Below, piece after piece: positions 20,772-28,093 of a stretch of 28,093 bases of DNA. The notes under the pieces are model-generated. The model was given only the letters and a program-made list of their open reading frames with translations, was not told the DNA's origin and did no database searches. The DNA lies in contig JABSSW010000058.1 in assembly GCA_018902385.1 (NCBI GenBank), forward strand, positions 245,730 to 273,822, written 5' to 3'. This DNA comes from Physcia stellaris (Eukaryota; Ascomycota; Lecanoromycetes; Caliciales; Physciaceae). The stretch's first letter is position 1. Each line of letters starts with the position of its first letter. Both the position numbers and the translations under genes were made by a program.

Positions 20772-21274
20772 AGTGACCAGGCGTTGGCCCAGTCAGCGCT
20801 GTAACCGCTCCGTAAAGCGCCAAGATAAGTGCAAGCTGGACAGCAACAATGCCAACCTATCCATAAAAAGATAAAAAGCGAATGTTAAGTGGCAACAGGA
20901 CATATGGGTTGAAGACATATGCAGGGATCCATGGAGACCAAATTGTCATAAATACCTTTCCCAAACAGTTTTTTGACACTTTCATCAATCTCAGTAGCTA
21001 CAAAAAGTCCCCGACTTTGCAGAATCTCAATCGATGTCCGTGCTAATTGGCAGTAGATGGAAAGTCTCGCCTTATTTAGCCCTCGAAGTCAAAAAGTAAA
21101 AGTCCGTGTAGGATGGAATGAAGAAGAGCCCAAGACCTGGCCATCCCAAGAGGGACAGTCGACAAATTGGAAAGTACCTATCTCCACAATACTACATCTG
21201 ATGAAACAAATCGGTCGTACATTCCTCCAGAAAGCTAGGGCGGAAAGCTCTTGCTAACGACTACTCTTATCCTC
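20772..21274. other. Intergenic region
   Basis: No supported gene. A 66-codon plus-strand frame at 21057-21257 has no recognisable content and lies against the end of the 21275 gene. Confidence 0.35.
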
Positions 21275-21748
21275 CTATTCTTTCTCCACAGTACCCGCGC
21301 CCGGCTTGCCAGTGGCCTCTTCCCGTAATCTAGCGTTCTCCGTCTCAGCCTCCTGAACATTCTTCCTCTGATTGACAATGAGTTGATGCTGTTCTTCCAA
21401 CTCATCTAACATAGTCTCCTTTGACGGGTACTCAAAAACCTCCTTGTCGTAGTTGTCAAGAGACGTGGTGAACTCCTCCTGCTCCTCCTGATCCAAATCT
21501 TTCCGTTTCCGTATTGAATAGGTACCAGCCTTCAAACATTCATTCGTCTTTTCGAGCTTATCCGTAACGCCCGTAAGCCAGCAGTACTCGGTTTGAGATC
21601 TTATGAGGAGTTGTGTCAAGGCAGCTTGAGTCATGAGGTCATCTCTAGCGTGGTAGTCTGTGTATGTGTATTGAGGGAGCGCTTCGAGGCCGCTGGATCT
21701 AATTAGATCCGCTACCCACTGCGGTCGGGCGAAGTTGTTGGCTGACAT
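21275..21748 (-). CDS. Hypothetical protein with C-terminal coiled coil, 157 aa
   Basis: Starts MSANNFARPQWVADLIRSSG in a good fungal context (TACCAATGTC). There is no signal peptide or membrane segment, so it is probably intracellular. Residues ~60-100 include a basic patch (IRKRKDL) followed by acidic QEEQEEF. Residues ~107-148 form a probable coiled coil (LDELEEQHQLIVNQRKNVQE, then AETENARLREEA), a likely dimerisation segment. The basic patch before the coil is short, so a bZIP reading is not well supported. A TATA box sits about 90 bp upstream. Uninterrupted frame; no family recognised. Confidence 0.65.
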   Translation of the reverse strand: MSANNFARPQWVADLIRSSGLEALPQYTYTDYHARDDLMTQAALTQLLIRSQTEYCWLTGVTDKLEKTNECLKAGTYSIRKRKDLDQEEQEEFTTSLDNYDKEVFEYPSKETMLDELEEQHQLIVNQRKNVQEAETENARLREEATGKPGAGTVEKE

Positions 21749-21834
21749 TGGTACTAGATTGCCAGCAAGTCTCGTTGCTCGATGAATGCACCTTGCTTTT
21801 TTGCTGAAAATGGCTGATCCTCACCGCGAGAGCC

Positions 21835-21842
21835 TTATATAA
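21835..21842 (-). promoter_or_regulatory. TATA box of the 21748 gene
   Basis: TTATATAA, about 87 bp upstream of the ATG at 21748 on the minus strand, a normal distance for a fungal core promoter with a short 5' UTR. Confidence 0.5.
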
Positions 21843-22573
21843 GTTCTAATGATTAGTATGTATTTGTCAAGGTATGCGTGATTGTGTACATGCGGCAGCA
21901 ATCAGATTCCCTCCCATGGTCATGTGTCTGCTATCATGTCCATGGTCGCAAACCTGAAGCATCCCGATAGTCAGCAGGGCCTAGAAGCAAATAGCGTCAG
22001 CCACAGTATGCCCAAGGCTCTATTGATTTGACCCGAAGAAGAAGCCTCCTAGTGCTCATGGCAGCTAGGCTGGAAGTTAGCAAATACACCATGAAACTGT
22101 GGATCGATGTGCAAAAGATGGCTGAGATAGGCAGTGTCTGGCAATGTTGTATGTCCCACCTTGCTTAGAAAGGCCTGTACTTTGGCTTAGTAGACATCCT
22201 TTCGTTGATTATTCGGCATTTTCGGTGTTCAACGTCACAATGTCGAAGAGAGTTTAACCAGCCAGGGACTTTCTTTGCGAGGAAGTCCATGACGGAGGTT
22301 GTCTAATCAAGATCAAATGTCCAGGTAATCTACTTGGTGATAAGCGCTCAGAGGTGTTCTTCAACGATTAGCCTTCAACATCGCTCGCTATTGATTGTAT
22401 CATTGACGTTTTGATGTTATTATTGAAAGAATTCCTTGTGTTGTACAGAACAATTGAATTTATGAAAACATGCATCAAAATTTGGTGCGAGGTGCGAAAA
22501 AGGAACATCATTTCCGTCGCGAATAGGTTTCAAATCTCTTCAACTTTACTGCCTCGACTAAATCCTACATGTA
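21843..22573. other. Intergenic region
   Basis: No gene recognised. Contains only short frames. A stretch at about 22380-22500 is AT-richer than its surroundings but retains CC, GG, CT and AG dinucleotides. Confidence 0.4.
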
Positions 22574-22846
22574 TTATTGGATAATTCCACCTAAAGCTTT
22601 GAGCGCAGATTCGACTTCGGCTCCGGGTCGGCAAGATAGTTGCGGCTGCCAAAATATCTCCCGCTCTGCAGGAGGACGGGATGAGAAAGTGTCAGTTGCC
22701 AGCAAGCTGTGCTCGTGAACTTCTGTCTTCAATTCCAAGTTCACCTCCTCCTTGACAAGACTACCGCACGCTGTTGTCGAAAATGTTAACATATAAAGCC
22801 CCGAAATTGTCGCTCCGGTAACAATCAAGAATTTGTCAGTATCCAT
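22574..22846 (-). CDS. Doubtful ORF, 90 aa, divergent to 22907
   Basis: From the Met at 22846 the frame reads MDTDKFLIVTGATISGLYML, with a hydrophobic segment at residues ~6-26, then an acidic/mixed tail to the stop at 22574. The frame also runs upstream to 23011, overlapping the better supported plus-strand gene, so the full-length version is unlikely. With this start the two genes would share about 60 bp. No family recognised. Confidence 0.25.
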   Translation of the reverse strand: MDTDKFLIVTGATISGLYMLTFSTTACGSLVKEEVNLELKTEVHEHSLLATDTFSSRPPAEREIFWQPQLSCRPGAEVESALKALGGIIQ

Positions 22847-22906
22847 TCCAAGGGGTTCACCCTCGCTCCCGCTAGGCTTGACGCCGCATCGCTGAATACT
22901 TCGGCC

Positions 22907-23533
22907 ATGCTGCTGCCGATACGATTCATTCTGTACCTTCTGTTCACCAATCTTATCAAGGATTGCGTCGCATCTCCAACTCCACCCCAAATCTCCGAGA
23001 TCGCTCATCACACCTTGTCACCGGTACCTTCCGTGCAAGGGTCTCATGCTAGCCGTATTGGCCATCTGGGAAACATAGAACCACAGGCTGAAGTCGACAT
23101 ATATAAGAGACTTGCCGTCCTCAATGCTTCAGTTGATATAAAAACACGCGCCAATGTTCACATGACCGCGTTCAGGACGTTGAGCGTCATTACCATGGGA
23201 CCATCACAAGCTCGGGATCCCCATAAGCTCAGCGATAGAGACGTCATAGATGCGTGCCTCACCAAAATAGGCCAGGCTGCCGGGGCGATATTGGTTTTCA
23301 ACACCCTTGGGAACCCGAGGGCCATCGGGTTTCGCGTCGGCCAATTCTCTTTGGATATCTACGCCGTAGCTGGCTTAGAAGGAGTGTTGGTGAAGTGGGT
23401 AGGAGAGCTGGTGAAACTGTTTTTGTACGGGATAAGGAGATTGGGTGCCTTTTTGGGCTTCTGGGAGGTGGATTTTCTCTTAGAGGGGAGGGAGCATGTG
23501 AGGATTGTGGTTTCGGCGGGGATAATTGGCTGA
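22907..23533 (+). CDS. Secreted protein, 208 aa, hypothetical
   Basis: Begins MLLPIRFILYLLFTNLIKDC then VASP, a signal peptide with likely cleavage near residue 22-23. The mature part starts with a Pro/Ser/His-rich linker, then a mixed domain (VDIYKRLAVLNASVDIKTRA, later DRDVIDACLTKIGQAAGA). Residues ~160-200 are hydrophobic/aromatic (LVKLFLYGIRRLGAFLGFW) and could be a membrane-associated helix or the core of the fold. Only one cysteine remains after cleavage, so no disulfide network. One continuous exon; a frame on the other strand overlaps the 5' end but is less convincing. Family not recognised. Confidence 0.55.
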   Translation: MLLPIRFILYLLFTNLIKDCVASPTPPQISEIAHHTLSPVPSVQGSHASRIGHLGNIEPQAEVDIYKRLAVLNASVDIKTRANVHMTAFRTLSVITMGPSQARDPHKLSDRDVIDACLTKIGQAAGAILVFNTLGNPRAIGFRVGQFSLDIYAVAGLEGVLVKWVGELVKLFLYGIRRLGAFLGFWEVDFLLEGREHVRIVVSAGIIG

Positions 23534-23689
23534 GTATGCCGTACATCCACTATCTAGTCTGAAAATGCAGAGGGGTTTCTGATTTTGATGAACGTTCTAG
23601 GTGATATCTCGGCTGGGTGTCTTGACCGAAATCTTTGCTGTCGCTAAACGCCAATCGTTTTGACGAGCTTTCTTCCAAAGATAGAAAGC

Positions 23690-23976
23690 ATGGTCTTGAT
23701 CATCCATATTGTCGCTTTTCTTGCGGTGTTGGTACCGCTTATACATCTGTCACCTCACGGAAACACACTTCCTGCCAACGGCCGAGGTTGGAAGACGTAA
23801 GAGTTGTCGTTCTTCGTTATTATCGTGACTTGTGTTAATACTTTCCTTGGTTAGTAACATCCATAGCTTTCGGCTTGTATGGTGATATACCAACGACATA
23901 ATGCTGCAGGTGCCGATGGAGCTTGCCACATGGGTACGCCCTCTCGACAGCATCAGACTCAGCAGACTTGCGCTGA
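23690..23976 (+). CDS. Candidate small secreted peptide, two exons, 57 aa
   Basis: Exon 1 (23690-23796) encodes MVLIIHIVAFLAVLVPLIHL, a strong signal-peptide-like stretch, then PHGNTLPANGRGWKT. A GTAAGA donor at 23797 and a CTGCAG acceptor at 23909 define a 113-bp intron. Exon 2 (23910-23976) adds CRWSLPHGYALSTASDSADL and a stop; the total, 174 bp, is in phase. Without splicing the frame stops right after exon 1 (TAA at the donor). Its shortness makes this a weak call, supported mainly by the signal peptide and donor. Confidence 0.35.
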
Positions 23977-24030
23977 TGGTGTCACGCAGCGGAAGAGATA
24001 TTTAACGTCTCTAGAGTTGTCCCTCGAGCG

Positions 24031-24372
24031 ATGGTAGCTTCGACGATTCTCAACAGGATACTCGGCTTCGCCGCGCTCATGGCAATACTCTTCTGCGCAG
24101 GCAATACCGAGGACGCCATTGTGACACCTTCAAGCGATCAACTCCCCGTAGGTGTCACAGCCTTGGTCTGTGTTACTGTAGCGCTATTCTTCTTTGTTAT
24201 CCCATGTACGGGCGTGGCCCTCGTGACTTGGCGGGGCCGGCTTATATATATAGTGGGGGTTCCAAGCCACGAGGGCCAGAATTTTCCCGTGCATGGGATA
24301 GCTAGTCTGGTCGTAATGGCCTCTTACATGACATGGGTTTTTGCGCGGGACAACAGACTTCCAGGTTCATGA
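24031..24372 (+). CDS. Small membrane protein, 113 aa, hypothetical
   Basis: Begins MVASTILNRILGFAALMAIL; residues ~7-24 are a signal peptide or first membrane helix. Two more hydrophobic segments lie at ~41-63 (TALVCVTVALFFFVIPC) and ~88-104 (IASLVVMASYMTWVF), giving two or three membrane passes. A 30-bp perfect-core hairpin (24199-24300) lies inside the reading frame, which is unusual for a gene and raises the possibility that part of the ORF comes from an inserted inverted repeat. Not recognised; the ORF could also be fortuitous. Confidence 0.4.
   Translation: MVASTILNRILGFAALMAILFCAGNTEDAIVTPSSDQLPVGVTALVCVTVALFFFVIPCTGVALVTWRGRLIYIVGVPSHEGQNFPVHGIASLVVMASYMTWVFARDNRLPGS
24199..24300. 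repeat. Large inverted repeat / hairpin
   Basis: The left arm 24199-24231 (TATCCCATGTACGGG, CG, TGGCCCTCGTGACTTGG) is complementary to the right arm 24262-24300. Stems of 15 and 17 bp each have one imperfect pair, with an asymmetric internal bulge (2 versus 7 nt). The loop is about 30 nt and contains TATATATA. Confidence 0.8.
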
Positions 24373-24475
24373 TGGCTTGCAAAGGTATACGGGCCGTCCC
24401 CCCTGGTTATCCTGCAGTCTCTTTAGATAAAATGGGTCGAACATCGCTCCTCTCTAACCCTTAATTCTATTTTAG

Positions 24476-24625
24476 CCACTGCTCTTCTAAGTCATCTCCT
24501 CGCCCTCATTGACATAGGCTCTTCCGCCGCTTCAGTGCTATCGTACCGCTCAGCGTTGCCAGCATACTAGCTTCATATATGATTCCCATCGCTTTGATTA
24601 TGCGGCACCGTCTGCTCAAGAGGGT
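24476..24625 (+). pseudogene. Amino-acid/choline permease fragment, frameshifted
   Basis: After a TTTTAG acceptor-like site at 24475 the frame reads TALLSHLLALIDIGSSAA. A one-base deletion at about 24530 shifts it to FSAIVPLSVASILASYMIPI then ALIMRHRLLKR. Joined by eye, the two halves match the conserved region of fungal APC-superfamily amino-acid and choline permeases (LaLIniGS..AFsaivSLsv..l..SYmIpI......R). Nothing upstream or downstream gives the rest of the roughly 500-aa transporter, so it is a relic. The separate membrane ORF just upstream is not clearly part of it. Confidence 0.6.
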
Positions 24626-25085
24626 CGTTCGGGTTCGGCACTTGGAGACTTTACTTTTACCCACAGGCGTGTTTTGTTCGGGTCTGATAACCCTGGGCCA
24701 CAATCCGAGCCCTAGCAGATTCCGTCCTTGGCGCGATCGAGAGATTGCTCTTTGCCGGCTTCCCTCGAGCGGCGCAGCGCCCAGTCACGCCAGCGATCCC
24801 TTCTTTCGTCTTGAAATTTCACGCCCAGCACTAATGCACACTAATGCACGCCACTAAACACCGTCTCTGTTAGTTTCGCTCTTGTTTTAGTGCAATACCG
24901 TGTAATACAGTTCAACCCCTGAGCTCAACCCTGAATTTCTCGGTCAAAATCGTCCAACCCTGGACCTACCCTGACGCTAGGCACTTAGTGCTGGGTTTAG
25001 CGCTGGCCTTGAAAACAAACCAAGGGATCCCAGAGCCCAAACCTCAGCCAGACCCCGGACCCTTCGCTGGCGAGACTGAGCTGAA
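24626..25085. other. Island edge with nested inverted repeats
   Basis: No gene supported. CCCAGCACTAA at 24824-24834 is inverted as TTAGTGCTGGG at 24985-24995. CGCCAGCGA at about 24789-24797 is inverted as TCGCTGGCG near 25069-25077. Nested arms about 150 and 280 bp apart suggest a remnant of a small DNA transposon or other hairpin-type element, lying directly at the boundary with the AT-rich flank. The block CACTAATGCA is also tandemly duplicated at about 24829-24846. Confidence 0.4.
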
Positions 25086-28000
25086 ATCATGATCATAATT
25101 TGAGAAGAATAATGTAATCAGAATGCAAATCAATCGATCTCTAGCTCTTTAATCGTTCGACTCGCAAGAAAGATCGACTGATTTTCGCTTTTCGAAAATG
25201 ATCGACGATTTAGCGTAATCTGACTTTCATATAATCAATTGACGTTTTTGTTTTTCAAAATTTTTCATCATTTAAAATAAAGCACAATAAACAGTGACAT
25301 AAAAAATATGTGTTTAATATATTGATAATTTGATAATAATTTATTAACAATTAATTTTTTTTTAAATTTTTTTATAATATTCGATTTCGAAAATCGCAAA
25401 ATTACGACGAGCGAACATTCAAGAAAAAAACAATTATGAAATATATTTGATACAATGACACATTTTGTATTATAAATAGATTAATAATGTATTTTTAATT
25501 TAAATTTTCGAAAATATCGTTATCGCCTCATTCAAAATCGAAATTCGTGAATAAAAAATCAAAAAATGACAACAAAATGAAAAATAAATTTGCATTCGAA
25601 TTTATTTCATAATAAAACATTTTTAAAACATTTTTAATATATTCTAAAAATATTGTAAAATTTTGAAATTTTTGAAATATCGATCGATATCAATTCGAAC
25701 GTTGTAATTTACATGATGCAAAAATTATTTATATTTTGAAATTATTCAATTTCTTTTTTCAATAAAAAAAAAACTATTTATGTAATCGATTGACGAAAAC
25801 AAAATTCGATAAATATCAAAATTATCGACAATGTAAATCTAATATATTTTAAATGAATTTAAAATAATTTAATAATAAATTTAATTTCAATTTTTGTTAT
25901 GTTAAAATTCGTTTTTTGCGCAACGTATATTGTTTTATATTTGATGATATAACATGCACACATATTGAATATCGTTGTATTGATTTCAAAAATATGAGTA
26001 TTTAAATGCATTTATAAATATTATGAAATATCATCGTTTTGAATTATTCGATTTGAAATATTATTTAACGAATTCGTCGTATTATTGAAAAAATCGTGAA
26101 ACGTGAAACAATAAAATAAATGAATTAAAAATATATTTTTAATATTTTGTTAATTTATTTTTTAATTGATTCAATGCGATTCAAAAACGTTTTCAAAACA
26201 AAACATGCGACAATTTTCAAGATTCGTGCACATTTATATTCATTCAAAAACATGCGATAAATTTTATACAATAAAATTTTAATATATTATTAATAAATTT
26301 ATAAACAATATTTCAAATTTCTCAATATTATTTTCGATGTCACAATTATCGAAAACAAATGATCATTTTTTTTAATCGTTTTCAAATCGATTAACACGAA
26401 AATCGACATTTTACATCAATTAACGTTTAATCGTTCAATTGACATTTGAAAATTGTTATAATATTAAAAAAATAAAACAAAACAATTGATTTATGATAAA
26501 TAAATACATTCGTAAAACATTTTTTTAATAAATTATTAATATTTTATTAAATTTCGATCATGTTTTTGATCGCGAAATATTCAATCAAAAATTTGCGACG
26601 TTGTTTTTCATTTTTTTGTTCAAAAAATTCAACATGTTTTTATTTTGTGTTTATGTCAATTGATAAATACACACGTTTATCGTCAAATTCGTCAAAAACA
26701 TTTAAAAAATCGACGATTTTTATTTACAATTTGATTCAAAAATTAATGATTTCAATTTGAATTTAAATAAATATTGTTAATATTTTTAAAATATATTTTT
26801 TTTACAAATCGATTTTTGATCGATTTTATCGTACAAAAATTTTGTACGAAACGTCAAATTTCAATTTTAATTGAAATTCATGCGTTTTAATTAATACGAA
26901 CAAAATTACGTTATTTTTAAAAAAGTATCAATTGTTCTATTATTCATTTGAACAAAATATTGAAATCGTTTGTCGTTATGTCTATTTTAAAACGAAAAAT
27001 GTCAATAATCAAAAAATAAATATTATTAATGTTTTATATTAAACAGACATTTAACAATGATTGCATGAATGCGTGTAATTTCTATATACAAACAAATCGA
27101 AAATTTTGATGTGCGATGTCAAAACATTAAATTGATAAAACGCATTAATTTTTTTTTCGTCAAATTATATCAATTGATTTTTTGCGCATTTATCATTGCG
27201 AAAATTGTATTTTTTGACATTTTTTCACAACATTTGTTTGTGTTTTCTGTTTGTATCTTTTGCTCAGAACAAATATTATAATGTTTGAAATTTTCGTGCA
27301 AATTTTCTCAACAATGCAAATTTTTATGTTTAGAATTTTCAAACGACGAGTTTTGAAATTTTCTCAACGATGCGTGTTTTGAAATTTTAAAACAAACTTT
27401 TTCAATTCGATATATTTTTGATTTATTGAAACGAATGATTATCATTGTTGCAAATTAACTTTTTCAACGAAATGATTTTTGAAATTTTTTCAATGACGTA
27501 TTGTTTGAAATTTTCGAACAAACTTTTTCGACGTGATGAAATGGAAGTATCAATGCGAAAAATGCAAAAACGAACGAATCGAAATTCGATAATCTATTGA
27601 CTTCAAATATGACGTAAAATCCAATTGTAAAACATTGCGATCGAATGATTGAAAACGTTTTGCGTTTTTAAATGAAATGATCGTCGATGTGACAATTGAT
27701 ATCTAAATTTGACTAGAAAAACATCGTGAAACAAATATTTTTCGTCTGAATATTGTCGTTGAGACGAAAATAAAACACCGAAACACATTAACGATTCGTT
27801 TTGTAACTCATTGATTTCGCAAATGTTTCAATTTCTCATTTTATTTGCGTTTTCGTTGATTAAATTATCTATGTGATTTGACTGTAAAAAAATTCAAAAA
27901 ATATGTCGGCAAGTGAAAAAAATGAAAAATAATCGAAAAATCGATAAAAAAAATAATCGTCGAATGCGCGACAAACTTCTGCGAACATCACGTCGATTCG

Positions 28001-28093
28001 AAAAATGCGTATTCGAATTTTTCGATTTTGATTAAAATTTGTCAAAAAATCAAATCGATTAATAATGCGAAAAAATTCGATATTTTCAGCGTT
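25086..28093. other. AT-rich flank, CpC/CpT-depleted, no gene recognised
   Basis: Same mutated composition as the left flank. From 25086 to about 25225 CT and AG are still fairly common, then they drop out. TA-rich, CG-free blocks (AATAAATTATTAATATT-like) recur near 25330, 25630, 25850, 26130, 26300, 26520, 26770 and 27020, at irregular spacings of roughly 150-280 bp. Open frames at 26560-26760, 27069-27281 and 27603-27788 show no domain. I could not recognise retroelement protein motifs here, unlike the left flank. Confidence 0.5.
27284..27540. repeat. Degenerate short tandem repeat
   Basis: The motifs TTTGAAATTTTC and CAAACTTTTTC or TTTTCTCAACRATGC alternate several times across about 250 bp, e.g. 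TTTTCTCAACAATGC at about 27303 and TTTTCTCAACGATGC at about 27360, and two AACAAACTTTTTC copies near 27391 and 27517. Units are roughly 30 bp and imperfect. Confidence 0.55.

Noticed and set aside
23298-23550. Minus-strand Pro/Ser-rich frames overlapping the 208-aa secreted protein
   Set aside because: They are antisense shadows of a G-rich coding stretch; the plus frame has a signal peptide and a continuous exon.
24916-24975. Repeated AACCCTG/ACCCTGA resembling degenerate telomere repeats
   Set aside because: Fungal telomeres are (TTAGGG)n/(CCCTAA)n; no CCCTAA run is present and the copies are irregular.
1-28093. CRISPR array, bacterial operon, rRNA or tRNA genes, mitochondrial origin for the AT-rich DNA
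   Set aside because: No regular repeat-spacer pattern or RNA gene signature was seen. The AT-rich DNA carries nuclear LTR retroelements and joins directly to intron-containing genes.

Overview
The window looks like genomic DNA of a filamentous ascomycete (Pezizomycotina). Three things point there: genes with short introns (GTAAGT/GTAAGC donors, CTAAT or CTGAC-like branch sites), degraded Ty3/gypsy and Ty1/copia LTR retrotransposons of fungal type, and a two-speed base composition. Very AT-rich flanks (about 1-11,960 and 25,090-28,093) enclose a 13 kb island of ordinary composition (about 11,960-25,085). I cannot name the species.

Left flank (1-11,960): a graveyard of LTR retrotransposons, all readable on the minus strand. 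From the left edge come the Gag, zinc knuckle and protease of a Ty3/gypsy element whose pol runs off the window (344-1776), then a truncated Ty1/copia integrase (2470-3410). Next is a structurally complete Ty3/gypsy element (3887-10542) with two ~341-bp LTRs, Gag zinc knuckle, reverse transcriptase, RNase H, H2C2 integrase and a possible chromodomain. Stops and frameshifts inactivate them all. The decay is unusual. CpC and CpT (GpG and ApG on the other strand) are almost absent, while CpA and CpG stay common. Classical repeat-induced point mutation (RIP) instead targets CpA. Because CAA and CGA codons are spared, few new stops arise and long protein stretches stay recognisable.

Island (11,960-25,085): a likely multi-exon hypothetical gene (12171-12816, -), a small secreted protein (12904-13199, +), a two-exon F-box-like gene (15024-16351, -), a four-exon gene with a Pro/Tyr-rich tail (17435-18602, +), a weak ORF (19485-19751, +), a 162-aa cysteine-containing secreted protein (20083-20571, -), a coiled-coil protein (21275-21748, -), a 208-aa secreted protein (22907-23533, +), a 57-aa secreted candidate (23690-23976, +), a small membrane protein carrying a large hairpin (24031-24372, +), and a frameshifted amino-acid-permease relic (24476-24625, +). 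A diverged repeat lies near 14,233 and again inside an intron near 18,215.

Right flank (25,090-28,093): AT-rich DNA with the same CpY-depleted signature, recurrent TA-rich blocks and a degenerate short tandem repeat, with no recognisable gene.

Several small signal-peptide proteins in a gene-sparse island walled in by mutated retroelements resemble the effector-bearing compartments of plant- or host-associated ascomycetes. That is an inference from layout; no family here is a proven effector. All gene models were read by eye without expression data or homology searches.
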